From assembly GCA_949710005.1 (NCBI GenBank), contig OX453272.1, forward strand, positions 8,119,633-8,183,632: DNA of 64,000 nucleotides. Direction: 5' to 3'. The stretch is from Ricordea florida (lineage: Eukaryota > Cnidaria > Anthozoa > Corallimorpharia > Ricordeidae). Numbering within the stretch: position 1 is the first letter of the stretch; every line of letters starts with the position of its first letter. The translations under genes were made by a program, and so were the position numbers. A model generated the notes under the pieces. It did no database searches. It saw only the letters and a program-made list of their open reading frames with translations, and was not told the origin of the DNA. Shown in pieces: positions 21,624 through 32,840 of the stretch.

Positions 21624-22324
21624 GTAAATTGTTGGACGCTTGAAACGAGCGCTCATTTTGATCATATCGAAGTGTCAATGCCTGTTATAAATGTAGGGAT
21701 TACAAATTGGTTTTCGTATGATGTTTCCAGTTTGTAACGCTCAATACTATCAGCATAAGACGTGCGTCGGAATATGGATTTCATCCCTTCGCCTATCGTT
21801 TACATTGTTTCATCAAAAACGTAAAGGAGTTTAACTCTCTTTTGAGTTCAAACAGTTTTTGTATATCTGACAAACAGGCCAAGGTTCTTTGGTGAACTGG
21901 GGGACGAAAACAGAGTGGCCCTCAAGCCCTCTTTGCAGCCCCTTCTCGCCACTTCAGTTATAAGAATTTACAACCCCAAAATAAATAGTAAAAGGTGCAA
22001 GCCCTTCTGTACTTAAGGAAATGTTTCTGCTGAGTAACTTGGTTTATCTAGGACCTGTGCTTTGCATATGTGATTGTTCCGTGACAAAACCCTACCACGC
22101 AAGTCTGTTAACTTTGGCCCCTGTGTGTTAGTGGGTGCAATTGATTGTTCCTAATTTGAAGTAGAGATTCGTGCAGTCATACCTGTTACTCCAGGGATAA
22201 AGACACCGAACTGAAGTATTATATATTTCTTTTCAAATTCACGTTAAAGAGAAGTCTTGCGACCATCGCATACAACAGCGCTTGTAAATTCAACGTATCG
22301 TGTTGTTTTGTTTCGATCTTGTAG
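21624..22324 (+). other. Intron D15-D16
   Basis: 701 bp; nothing recognised. Confidence 0.6.
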
Positions 22325-22882
22325 AGAGACTGCAGCTTCCCAAAGTTGATCTCATGTTCGCAATCAGCGCTCAGTCGTCAAACTCCATTAACACGTTTCC
22401 TCACGTGAAGGAAGTTATCACGGACATTATGCAGAGCTACAGTGTGAATAAGATCCATTACGCTGTGTTGGTATACGGAGATGAACCCACGGTACAACTG
22501 GAATTTTCTCAAAGAGTCACGGACCCAGACAAGCTTAAAGAGGTTGTTAGTTCAATAGAAAACGATGTTGGTGGTGGTGCAGCATTAGAAAAAGCTCTAA
22601 GGAAGGCAAAGCAGATCTTTGAAGAAGACGATGCTGTGCGACCTGAGGCATTGAAAGTGTTGGTAGTGATAAGTGATAGTCAATCTTCTGGTGACAATAA
22701 AGATACCAAGACCGCTGCAAAAGAGCTGACCGCTGATCGTGTGGAGATAATCACAGTAGCAGTTGGAGGTGAAGCTGGTCACGAGGAACTGGCTGAGCTG
22801 TCTAAAGGTGATGTGCTGAATACTACTACAAATGAAAAACCAGAGGAAACTGGAAAAGAGATTATGGTGAAAATTGCAGAAG
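22325..22882 (+). CDS. D16 VWA domain exon
   Basis: 558 nt; acceptor TTCGATCTTGTAG, donor gaa g|gtaagt. Segments: PKVDLMFAISAQSSNSINTF, IHYAVLVYGDEPTVQLEF, GGGAALEKALRKAKQIF, VLVVISDSQSS, VEIITVAVGGEAGHEELA, EIMVKIAEG. The α1 helix reads PHVKEV, with Val for Met. Confidence 0.92.
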
Positions 22883-24046
22883 GTAAGTAACCATGTCATT
22901 TGTATGAAAACTTCTCAAATGCTTCAGGATTTAACCCTTTTTCGTTGCCAAGTGGACCGATGCACTTTCATTTTGGAGGCCCCCAAAAAACAAACACCTG
23001 AAACTTGATGGCCGTTTATACAAGCGATTTATCGCGCCATAACGGCGTCTTGCTGCATCTTCCATATCGCGCGAGCAAAGGAACTTCGATTCCGAGGCCG
23101 GGAGTTTTCGGCGTCATTTGTCGCTTTTAAAACTGGCGAACTGTTTACACGTACAATCTTAGAGTTGCAAGAAAACTTCTCTTCTTTATGCGCGACAAGA
23201 ATACCTAATTCATCAAAACTACACTTTTGCTGTAAATAACTTAAGTTGCCTATTGCATGTTTCCTTGATTGACCCTGGTAATTTTTAAAGCGTAGCAGTG
23301 ATATTTTTCAAGTGATGTTGGAAAATCATCAGCGCATAATGCTGTGGAGTGTCCTTTGGTCCTAGAACTTCATTTAAACTTTGTTGTCAGCTGGTATGAA
23401 ATCATAATGTTTGATAACTGTTTACTGCGAAGTTGTAGAAATTTGCTTGCGTTTACGAGCCTTTAAGTGTCTACATCGTCTTCCGTGTTTTTTGGCATGC
23501 ATGTTTGTGAAGACTTAATGGTATGCAGATCAGTTTGTGACGTCAAGTCAGGAGTAGACCCATGCCCCTTATTAACTCGGTCAAGTTTGATAGGTGTGGC
23601 TCAAGTAGGAACTTTGAACGACGATTTCTGGGTAAAAACACGGCGGAATTCGAAAAACCTTTTCTGAACAGCTATCTACTCTTTATGTACATACCAGAAC
23701 CACAAAAACAGAAGGCGATATAGACGCTTTAACATTGATACCTTCTTAAGATAGCAACAGAATGGAGATAAGTCGAAACGAATTTAGGAGATGATCACAA
23801 GAGATTGATTCTTTATTGTAACATTGATTCTTTATTGTAACATTGATTCTTTATTGTAACATTGATTCTTTATTGTAACATTGATTCTTTATTGTAACAT
23901 TGATTCTTTATTGTAGCATTGATTCTTTATTGTTACATTGATTCTTTATTGTAACATTGATTCTTTATTGTAACACACCTGTTTGTAATTGACTATCCCG
24001 GGAGATTTGTTATTTCTGTTAAGTGCTAATGCCTTTTGAACTTCAG
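22883..24046 (+). other. Intron D16-D17
   Basis: 1,164 bp. A 19-bp minisatellite (23803-23973) ends 73 bp before the exon. 22930-23800 shows nothing recognisable apart from an AACCCTTTTTCGTTGCC end resembling the TTAACCC MITE family. Confidence 0.65.
23803..23973 (+). repeat. 19-bp minisatellite, 9 copies
   Basis: Unit ATTGATTCTTTATTGTAAC repeated nine times head to tail (171 bp) with only two single-base variants (GTAGC and GTTAC). Near-identity implies recent expansion. Confidence 0.95.
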
Positions 24047-24610
24047 TTCCAGACCCTCTCGATGAAGAGGAAATCGACCTTATCTTTGGCATCAGCGCTA
24101 CTTCAGCTGACGCTAAAGACAGCTTTTCATTAATGAAAGACACTTTACAGTCCATCGTATCCACTCATGGCATTGACAATATTCAGTACTCTGTCATGGT
24201 GTACGGAACAGTGCCAAGGACTGTTATAAACTTCCAAGAAACGTTTCCGAGTCGAGATTCCTTGCTGCGGAAAATTAACACCTTAACATCAGTAAGTGGG
24301 ACTCCTGATCTGAACGAGCTTTTAGATGAAGCGAGGAAAGCGTTTGAAGGGCCAGGAGCTCGCCCAAATGCAAAGAAAATCCTTGTTATTATGACGGATA
24401 ACGATTCAGACAGCAGCGAAGAGGATGAGCTGAAAACGGCTCAGTCGCTGGACAAGGCGGGAGTAAAAGTAATCCCAGTAGCTGTAGGTGATAAAGTAGA
24501 CCCCGAGGGACTGGAGACGTGCACACCGCTGGAATCCAACCTCATTGAAGTACCCACGAACGAAAATCCAGAAAAAATTGGCAAGGAAATCATGGATAAA
24601 ATCAAAGAGA
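24047..24610 (+). CDS. D17 VWA domain exon
   Basis: 564 nt; acceptor TTTGAACTTCAG, donor gag a|gtaagt. Segments: EEIDLIFGISATSADAKDSF, IQYSVMVYGTVPRTVINF, SGTPDLNELLDEARKAF, ILVIMTDNDSD, VKVIPVAVGDKVDPEGLE, EIMDKIKES. An alternative in-frame acceptor 6 bp downstream (TTCCAG) would remove two linker residues. A Cys occurs in ETCTPLESN. Confidence 0.92.
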
Positions 24611-25131
24611 GTAAGTGAAAAAGACGGGGAAAGATGCTGGGTTCATGACGAGGAATTAGGTGAAACTGGTGTTGCGTTGGTGGGGAACTGAGACACACAC
24701 AAATAAACCTGGGCTTATTCAAAAGGGTTGAGAAAGTAACTTTACTACCGTACAATTCAAGAGGATCTAACTCTGCATGCGTTGCCAAATCAGTGACCAT
24801 CCCAGATCTTCACTCAACTGATTGACCCCTACACACATGGAAGGTTAATATATATCTTCTCCACACTATATGCATACAAGATATTGGATCTAACAGCAAA
24901 TCCTCATTTAGGAGATTTGATTCAGTTAGAGATAGGATCGCGCTATTGTAATCCTTTTTAATCTAATGTTGTTATCCTTCTTGAAGAGTTCCTTGTTTCT
25001 TTTACTTGAGTTGACCTCAGTTGAGTGACACCGCAAACTTACGTATCTTTTCGCCTTCGAGTTTTTTATTATTATCCTCCTCATGTTTAAGCTTCGTATT
25101 CTTAAATTTCTCTATTTATAAATTCTTCTAG
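24611..25131 (+). other. Intron D17-D18
   Basis: 521 bp; nothing recognised. Confidence 0.6.
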
Positions 25132-25695
25132 ACCTGTACGCTCCTCAAATACCGGAAGTAGATCTTGGCTTTGCAATCAGTGCCACTGCAGTGGATGCCG
25201 ATGATAACTTTGCTAAAATGAAGGACGTCATAAAATCCATCGTAGACACCTATGCCATGAAAAAACTTCGCTATGGAATCGTCGTTTACGGGGGTGAACC
25301 GATTACGTTGGTGAGTTTTGGCGACGACTTCGCGAGCGACAACGACCTGAAGACCTTAATTAACATCTTTTCCAGGCCAACAGATTCGCCAGCTCTGGAC
25401 GAAGCTCTTAAGAAAGGAAAGGAAATGTTTGACAAAGCACAGGACCGTCCAAATGCTAAAAAAGTTCTTGTAGTTATAACTGATAAGAAATCGGCCAGCA
25501 GCCTTAGTGACGTCAGAAAAGCAGCTGAACCTTTGGAAAAGAACGGTATAAAGGTGATTCCGGTTGCCATTGGCGACGAAGTTGACGCTACTGAGTTGAT
25601 AGAAGCTACCGCTGACAAGGCAAACGTCATCAACGTCACCAAAGATGTGAAACCGACGGATTTGAAAGAAATGATCATGAAAAAAGCATTTGAAG
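25132..25695 (+). CDS. D18 VWA domain exon
   Basis: 564 nt; acceptor AATTCTTCTAG, donor gaa g|gtgaag. Segments: PEVDLGFAISATAVDADDNF, LRYGIVVYGGEPITLVSF, TDSPALDEALKKGKEMF, VLVVITDKKSA, IKVIPVAIGDEVDATELI, MIMKKAFEG. Close to the array consensus. Confidence 0.93.
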
Positions 25696-26244
25696 GTGAA
25701 GGTTGATAGAGCTTAAATAAGTTCGGTTGCAGTCAGTCAGTGTTTGGAAGAAGTAAGGAGTAAAAGAATAGTCTATAAGAAGTTATACAATAAATTAGGC
25801 GTTAATAACTCTTTTTAAATGAAAATATACATATATATATATGTTAAACGTCTCTTAAAATTTAAGAACTGAACCGTACTGTATGAGGAACCGAAAAGTT
25901 TTTTTTCATTTGACTTGACTTGACTGACTGTTATAAATTCGATCAAGACCACTCCAGAGACTACTGTTACGTACAGCTATATTCTTACCAGTGACAGAAA
26001 ATAGTAGAAAAATGAATATGAAAGTTATGTGCACCCAAATTCCCTCAACTGTTTTTATATACAAGACATTACAATATATAAAATTGAAGACATACATTAC
26101 CAAAGAAGAAAGAATATTATCGAATTCACGTTGGAGAGAGCCAATGAGAATGCGGATAACATTCTATTCACTTGTGTGGTATATACTTAATTGTAATAGA
26201 TGTGTGTAAAGATAAGATAAGTTTTTTGATGATATTGCCTTTAG
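25696..26244 (+). other. Intron D18-D19
   Basis: 549 bp; a short TATA run at about 25828-25842, otherwise nothing recognised. Confidence 0.55.
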
Positions 26245-26802
26245 AGTCACCTCTCGACGTCCCAGAAATTGATCTCGCATTCGCCATCAGCGCCGCTGCA
26301 TCAGATGCATCGAACACATTCCGTAAGATGAAAGACGCCATTAAGAAGGTCATGAGTACACTGGATAAAGGCAAAGTCCATTACAGCGTCATTGTTTATG
26401 GATCGTCTGCAAGCGCGTCTTTCCGTTTTGGAAACAGCCAACCAACGCTTGAAGATGTTGAAGAGATCATCGACTCAATTCCAAGGAAGATTGGTGGATC
26501 AGCTCTGGACAAGGCTTTGCAAGAAGCTCGAAAGGTTTTCCTTGATACATCCAGACCAGGAGCGCGTAAGATTCTTGTTGTTATCACCGATTCAAGTTCC
26601 TCGGGCGATGATCGCGAAGCCAAAACCGTAGCAGCAGATCTTAGAGAGGATGATTTGAATATCATCACCGTCGCTATCGGGGATGAGGTCAATTCTAATG
26701 AGTTTTCAGAAATTGCCTCAGAGAAGTACTTCATTTTTGGGATGCCAAAGTCTGTTAGCTCAGAAGAACTCGCAGACGAGATGGTTAAGAGAATTCTGAA
26801 TG
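26245..26802 (+). CDS. D19 VWA domain exon
   Basis: 558 nt; acceptor ATTGCCTTTAG, donor aat g|gtaagc. Segments: PEIDLAFAISAAASDASNTF, VHYSVIVYGSSASASFRF, IGGSALDKALQEARKVF, ILVVITDSSSS, LNIITVAIGDEVNSNEFS, EMVKRILNG. The late loop reads EKYFIFGMPKSV in place of the usual KENVI-V block. Confidence 0.92.
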
Positions 26803-27363
26803 GTAAGCTGTCTCTACGTGACATAATATGTCTTAAGCCGTTGACCATTGGCTACTTGTTTTTTATGTGCTCAATGGATGCAAAACCAGTGGCCATTGAT
26901 GCTGACGTCAGTCGCATATCCTAAGAAGCGACGCAGATAACGATTGGGTCTGTGAACAGAGTTAAACAATGATATCATTCTTAAGTGGAACCGAGAGATT
27001 TGACTGTTAAGTGCCATAAATGAACTCCTAGGATCAAGAAGAACCACAATAGGTAAAGAAAGATTTTTTCATTTCCGTGGCAATCGAAACCACGACCTTC
27101 AGAACTGACTGACCGTTACTGTGTTTAAGTTTACACTCTGACCATATTCTCTGTTCAACCAGTTAAGTATCGTAAATGGTTCTTCACCGCACATCACCTT
27201 TTGTACTGTAGTTTTGTATGTTTGTTTTTATGATGTGGTTTCCTATTTTTCATCTGAAGGTTGATTAAACCTTGCAGTATCATTTTTGATGGGAAAGCTA
27301 TTACAAAGTCTCTATATTATGACTCATTAATTAATCAATGTTTTATATTATATGTTTCTGAAG
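26803..27363 (+). other. Intron D19-D20
   Basis: 561 bp; nothing recognised. Confidence 0.6.
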
Positions 27364-27927
27364 CTTCCAGAGAACCAGAGGCGTCCGAGCTTGACCTAGT
27401 CTTTGCCATCAGCTCCACTGCTGCTAATGCAGAAAGCACTTTCCAGAAAATGAAGGAGGCAGTAGTAGACGTCGTGGATAAATTTGGAGTGGAGAAGATG
27501 CAGTATGGAGCCATCCTTTATGGCTCAAAGACTACTACGGTCATTGATTTTGGGCAACAATTCCCTAACGCAGAAGGTCTTCAGGAACAGCTGGCTTTGT
27601 TTCCGCGGGAGATAGGCACTCCAGATCTTACCAAAGCCTTGAGAGACGCTAGGTCACTGTTTGAAAGCTCAGAAGCTCGGCCAGGAGTGCCCAAGGTGCT
27701 GGTGGTCATAACTGATAGAAGTTCTGGTATCCCGGATGCTGAGCTTTTGAAGGCCGTTACACCAATGAGAGACAACAATACCAGGGTGATTCCTGTTTCT
27801 GTTGGCGAGGAAGTGGATTCTGAAGAGATGGAGATTATTACGGAGGATAAGGAAAACATAGTTAAAAAGCCTTCGTCTGTTGGAAGCGATGAACTCAGCA
27901 AGGCGATTATCGAAAAGATTTTAGAGG
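27364..27927 (+). CDS. D20 VWA domain exon
   Basis: 564 nt; acceptor TGTTTCTGAAG, donor gag g|gtaatt. An in-frame alternative AG nine bases later (CCAGAG|AACC) would also preserve phase 1. Segments: SELDLVFAISSTAANAESTF, MQYGAILYGSKTTTVIDF, IGTPDLTKALRDARSLF, VLVVITDRSSG, TRVIPVSVGEEVDSEEME, AIIEKILEG. Confidence 0.9.
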
Positions 27928-28427
27928 GTAATTAAAAGATAGTTTGTTTGCTAAGTTTGATGTTGAATAATCTTTCGACAACCTGAGCGAAGGATATCTT
28001 TTGGAAACGTCACCCAACGTGAACGACACTTTTTCTTTGGACAACAGTTACGCGGAAGAACAAATCTTTAAGGTCACGTCTTGTCCTATTTGGATCGACT
28101 GCTTTTACCGCAACCGGTCAGTCTAGTTATAAACTGTTGAGGTTTCCCCTTGTCATATTTTATATTTTTGTCCAACTGTTTTCGGTCAAAATGCAGGAAA
28201 TCTCCGAGAATAGGTATTGCCAAATTTTTCTGCCATCACAACAAGGAACAAAAAAAATTAATAAGCGCGGGAAAACGATAGCAGTCAATATCCTTTCCAT
28301 TTTAACTAGTTTCGACCACTGTGGAGTAGAGGGGCAACATGTTGTGTATGGCTATTGTCAAATACACATTTTATGTTGGAGTTATGACTCAAATGTCTCC
28401 TTTTAATTTCTCTTCAATGTTTTACAG
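27928..28427 (+). other. Intron D20-D21
   Basis: 500 bp; an 89-codon ORF here shows no domain and is not supported. Nothing else recognised. Confidence 0.55.
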
Positions 28428-28976
28428 CAACAAAGGAGAAGGAACATGACTTTGTCATTGCAGTGTCTGTTGCACGACCCAACATTCAGGATTTCAGACA
28501 GATAAGCAAGAACCTAACTGATCGGTATCCAACCAGAAATACAGGATACAGCTTGCTGACCTACAACTCCGTTGTTAAACCTCTAGTTACTTTTAAAGAC
28601 GAGTTTTCTTCGGATGACCAACTAAAGATCATGATTGACAAGGTACCACCAAGGACTGGTTTTGTTTCCAGGTTAGACAGAGCACTTCTAGAAGCAAAGA
28701 AGCTGTTTGCAAATGGTTCAGGCAGCCGACCACATGCTAAAAAAGTACTACTCATTTGCACTGACATTGAACCAACTGTTAGTGAAGATGTCGCGGTGCA
28801 GAACGCTAAAACGTTGGAAGAAGAAGGTGTTCATATTATTGTTGTGGTTCTTAACATGAGACGCGTACCCACGACTTGTGAAATTATCCCCCCAAACATA
28901 CACAGCGTTATTCTGAAACAGCCAGGGGAGCAACCTAAAAAGGTTACCGAGAAAGTAGAGATTGCAATGGAAAAAG
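28428..28976 (+). CDS. D21, strongly diverged VWA domain exon
   Basis: 549 nt; acceptor AATGTTTTACAG, donor aaa g|gtgagt. The whole consensus is eroded: strand 1 is HDFVIAVSVARPNIQDF, the α1 MKDT is replaced by ISKNL, strand 3 is TGYSLLTYNSVV (no FG), the central helix is intact (LDRALLEAKKLF), the third strand is VLLICTDIEPT, and the late strand VHIIVVVLNMRRVP lacks the IPVAIG block. It also has two Cys. Frame and splice sites are intact, so it is expressed-looking rather than a pseudo-exon. Confidence 0.85.
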
Positions 28977-29550
28977 GTGAGTTGCTTTGCAATATATCAA
29001 TGCGCACACGCTCCATTGAGCCGCGAACATGACGGGTTATTAATCGAAGCCTATTTACACCTTGCAATTAAGCAACGCCTTTCATCACATATATAAAATG
29101 AGCTCTACAGCGAAACCTAATTACTCCTGATGAAAACACTAGACAGGAGTGTCGAAAAGTCTGGTCGATGAATTGTAACTTTAGTCATTAACATCATTTT
29201 AAACCAGCGTAGCATCAAACTATGTCTGATCGTCCATCTGGTTGCAATGTGAAAACGTTTCTTAAGAATGAGTAGCATTTTAACAAGACCAAAATATCTT
29301 TGGATTCAAGGTTTCCGCTTTAAGTATTCTTACTCATTTTGATAATATTTATTTTGAATTACTGTGTTATGAACATCCTCTCTTTAGCATCCTCTTATTT
29401 ACTTCCACAGCAGATGTTAAACGCTGATCGACTAGGGGAAATGAAATTCGAATGGAAAACACACTACAAAACATTTTTGTCTGACAACTCAAGTAGGAAA
29501 TGAGGGAATTGTTTCCACATGCTTATTGGCTTATCCGTCGTCTTTTTCAG
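28977..29550 (+). other. Intron D21-D22
   Basis: 574 bp; nothing recognised. Confidence 0.6.
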
Positions 29551-30114
29551 GTTCCAAATCAACCCCTGAAATCGACATCTGCTTTACATTCAGTGCAACG
29601 GGCTCAAATCCTGACACGACATTCGAGCTAATGAAGAACACCATTTCAGAGATTATTGACGAGTATGGTGCTGTAAAGATGAATTATCTGGTTGTCACTT
29701 TCGGAGACCGGGCTCAAACCATAATTAGTTTCCGAGATCAGAATCTCAATGCCAGAGACCTAAAATCTTACATCAATCGTATTCGACGCTCCCGCGATGG
29801 CCCAAGACTAGAAGCAGCCTTAGAAGAAGCTAAGAATGCATTTGATAAGCTCCCGAAAAGACCTGAAGCGAAGCGAATATTGGTGTTGCTAGTTGATAAT
29901 GAATCTGTTGGCGACAGTGATGACACCAACAGGCTGAAAGCCGCCAAAGAGTTGAATGAGGAGGGTGTTCGTATAATTCCAGTGGCTGTAGGCAGGGAAG
30001 CAGACCCTGACGAGTTGAAGAAGATCACGGATTTGAAAGAGAATCTCATCCGTGAACCAAAGGACGTTGATCCGAAGGAACTGGGAAAGAAGATCATGAA
30101 AAAGGCGTTGGGTG
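29551..30114 (+). CDS. D22 VWA domain exon
   Basis: 564 nt; acceptor TCTTTTTCAG, donor ggt g|gtaaga. Segments: PEIDICFTFSATGSNPDTTF, MNYLVVTFGDRAQTIISF, RDGPRLEAALEEAKNAF, ILVLLVDNESV, VRIIPVAVGREADPDELK, KIMKKALGG. Strand 1 has the Cys seen also in D7. Confidence 0.92.
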
Positions 30115-30162
30115 GTAAGAAACAAATCTCTTAAAATATCAAAATATCAAAGATACGAAAAG

Positions 30163-30345
30163 TTGGCGCAGTTGTGACAACACTAGTCTCCCACGTCTGT
30201 AACACGGGTTCAACTCTCGCCATCCCACGTGAGTTGAGTTTGTTGTTGATTCCGCCTTGCTCCGAGAGTTTGTCCCTGGGTTTTACGGTTTTCCTCAATC
30301 CACAAAAGCCAACACCTCCAAATTCCAATTCGATCTGCGTTTAAC
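30163..30345 (+). mobile_element. SINE-like family A, diverged copy
   Basis: TTGGCGCAGTTGTGACA (A box region), ACGGGTTCAACTCTCG (B box region) and CCTTGCTCCGAGAGTTTGTC align with the copy at 10419. Its B box is mutated, so it is probably inactive. Confidence 0.65.
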
Positions 30346-30439
30346 CATGAGCCTTCATGAGCCTCGGGCTCTGAAGGTAAGGTGACTACTCCCTATACTA
30401 CGACGATAAGATTGTATTCACCATCTTCATCATTAACCC

Positions 30440-30541
30440 TTAACCCTTTAAGCCCCAATAGTGTCATTATAGATTTTACTCTGGCTAACGTCAGACGATT
30501 TTACTCGTCACAGGGAGACCCCTCGGGGCTTAAAGGGTTAA
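30440..30541. mobile_element. TTAACCC MITE (102 bp)
   Basis: Perfect 17-bp terminal inverted repeats, TTAACCCTTTAAGCCCC. Related to the element at 11787. Confidence 0.85.
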
Positions 30542-30797
30542 CAAATTTGTATTTATTTATTATTCTTCTTATTATTATTATTATTTTCAGTGCAAATGTT
30601 TACCCATTTCTGATTGGCGCAAATCTCCAGGCACAGTTTTTATAGCTAGCACGTGACTTCAATCGTACAATAATTCTTGCGTTATTGGACGATTGACGTC
30701 ACTTGTCCGAACTCATTCTGATTGTCCATTTATGATCAGCGTGGATCGTGATAAATCGCACATTGCTTTCATTAACGCTTCTCAATTTGTTCTTCAG

Positions 30798-31346
30798 TTA
30801 TTCAAGAACGACCAGTTTCAAGCATTGATGTTGTTTTCGTCATCACTGCCACCTCAAGAGACTGGATAGCTATATTTGAACAGATGAAAAACACTATTAA
30901 CTCCGTACTTAACACTTACTCTATGGACACAATACGGGTTGGTGTAGTGGTCTTTGGAAGCGATGCAGAGGCAAAACTTCAGTTGCAAGAAAATCTAGAC
31001 GACAGACTGCAGAACTCGATTAGTGCTCTGCTTCCTAAATTTGGAGTTCCTAACCTGGACGAGGCCCTTGAAGAAGCGAGGAAGATATTCGCAGCTAGCG
31101 GGAGGTCAGATTCAAGGAAGGTTGTGGTAGTGATATCTGACAGGGAGTCTAGCAGTAGTGAATCTGACATCAAAGATCAAGCTAAGCTTCTTGATGACCA
31201 GGAGATCGTGCTAGTGAGTGTGGTGATTGGTAAGCAAGCTGATGCTAAGGAGTTGATAGACGTCACACCTCATGAAGTGATCGAAGCCACGAAAGATGAT
31301 GACCCTGAAGGCCTAGGAAAGAAGATCATGGAGTTGGTATTAAAAG
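30798..31346 (+). CDS. D23 VWA domain exon
   Basis: 549 nt; acceptor TTGTTCTTCAG, donor aaa g|gtaacg. Segments: SSIDVVFVITATSRDWIAIF, IRVGVVVFGSDAEAKLQL, FGVPNLDEALEEARKIF, VVVVISDRESS, IVLVSVVIGKQADAKELI, KIMELVLKG. It has a Trp in the α1 region, and the late loop is short (TPHEVIEA). Confidence 0.92.
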
Positions 31347-31378
31347 GTAACGCGTAACAATAAGTATTGTTAGTGTAT

Positions 31379-31668
31379 ACCACACAAGTGAATAGTGCAT
31401 TTCGCTCGTTCTGATTGGTTTACTCGGAGGTGATTAGCAAAGTACTTTTCACCTCCGAGCAGCCAAAGAGAAACAAAATGGCCTCCCGTTTCGGTTTCCC
31501 AAGAGAAAATTATTTGAATAAACGCTAGTTATTTAGTTTTTGTGGTATATACTAAAACATTTATTCACCTCAGTGTCAGTGAAAGTTGTGGATATTAACC
31601 TCGTCGCTTCGCGGCTCGGTAAGTATCCACCACTATTCACCTCCACTTCGGTGAGCGTTATTTGGTGT
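31379..31668. mobile_element. MITE-like element of the CTGATTGG family
   Basis: Left CACACAAGTGAATAGTGC and right CCACCACTATTCACCTC are inversely related. The interior has TTCTGATTGGTTTACTCGG and TATACTAAAACATTTATTCACCTC, shared in diverged form with the elements at 35874 and 37423. Confidence 0.5.
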
Positions 31669-31707
31669 AATTACGATGAGGAGTCTTAACACAGAGTATT
31701 CAAACTC

Positions 31708-32112
31708 CAGAAGCGTGCCGCTAGAGTTATCTTGCATGCAGATCCTTTGGCGCCGTCAGTGGAACTTTTCAACAAATTATCTTGGATACCATTCTATGAA
31801 CAAAGTAATACAGACAAATGCGCAATATATGTTAAGCATATTCATGGTAATCTACCTTCTTATTTTAATGATCACATAATTATTAATAACAAGCGCCATA
31901 CAAGATTTACGCGCTACTGCAATTAGAATGCTATTTGCCTGAACTACAAAAGGGAAACTGAAGGAGGAAGGACCTTCTTACTCACAGCCTCTAGGCTATG
32001 GAACAATATCCCACTTAATATCAGAAAGGTTGACTCTCTAACTTGTTTTAAACATAATATGTTCAGCCGTTTTTTCAAGGAGCAACAGGAAATCTACCAT
32101 TTTCGCTTCTAG
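31708..32112 (+). pseudogene. Non-LTR retrotransposon (LINE) 3' coding remnant
   Basis: One frame encodes a typical reverse transcriptase C-terminus: QKRAARVIL, then LSWIPFYEQ, HGNLPSYF, and after one in-frame stop (TAG, 31924) ASRLWNNIPLNIRKVDSL and MFSRFFKEQQ, ending TAG at 32110. The stop and the missing upstream domains show a dead, 5'-truncated copy. An AT-rich 3' UTR and an ATT tail (about 32345-32370) follow. Confidence 0.75.
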
Positions 32113-32136
32113 AAATTTTTAGCATATACAAACACG

Positions 32137-32208
32137 TATCTATAATGTTTTATCTTTACATATCTATAATGTTTTATCTTTACATATCTATAGTTTTTTA
32201 TATTTACA
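32137..32208 (+). repeat. 24-bp tandem repeat, 3 copies
   Basis: TATCTATAATGTTTTATCTT plus TACA, two exact copies and a third diverged, in the 3' UTR of the LINE remnant. Confidence 0.85.
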
Positions 32209-32457
32209 TATTGGTTCTTATTATATTTTTATGTGCAATTACATTTTTGATATTTGTAATTGAATTAAGTTGATGTATATTATCTGTTTGTTAGTAGAGG
32301 GCTACGAGTTTGTTAGTTTATGCTATTTTAAGTGCTCTAAATAAAGATTATTATTATTATTATTATTATCATTATTAATTGTTAATTATTAATTGTGAGA
32401 AACGGATGGTGATCTATCACACGAGTTGGTAAAATACGTTTTACCACCAATTGGATG

Positions 32458-32605
32458 AAAGGGCTGCTGACAAAGGGCTAACGCACGAAACCTAAACACC
32501 CCTTTAATCTTACGGCGATAAAGCTTATTTTTATCAACTCGTTGATAAAACATTCTTTTTGTGTTTCAATTTCTTGTCGACGCCACACCAGATTCCTTAG
32601 AAATC
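32458..32605 (+). repeat. Penelope-like tail family, copy 2
   Basis: GACAAAGGGCTAACGCACGA, CTTACGGCGATAAAGCTTA, ATCAACTCGTTGATAAAA and a CGACGCCACACCAGATTCC block match the copy at 143 in order, with more divergence. Confidence 0.55.
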
Positions 32606-32840
32606 AACTCCTTTGTATTGATTGTTAACTTTATTTTGCTGCGCCATATGAGAGAATGGAAATCGTATTGAAATTCGTGAATGCTGGACATAGAGCACTG
32701 AAATACCTCGAAAGCTTTAGCTTACACAGTGATTTGTGTTACTCGCTTAGTGAAACATCAACCGGAAAAACATGAAAAAAAATAGGCAGTCGAGAACTAC
32801 ATGTAGCTACTTCTGTATGAAATAAATAAATAAGTAACTA

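Larger units (their letters stand above)
30115..30797 (+). other. Intron D22-D23
   Basis: 683 bp; contains a family-A SINE-like copy (30163-30345) and a TTAACCC MITE (30440-30541). Confidence 0.65.

Noticed and set aside
23803..23973. CRISPR array
   Set aside because: Contiguous 19-bp head-to-tail units with no spacers, in an animal intron.
28137..28406. Small ORF between D20 and D21
   Set aside because: No recognisable domain and wholly inside an intron; no splice-compatible edges.
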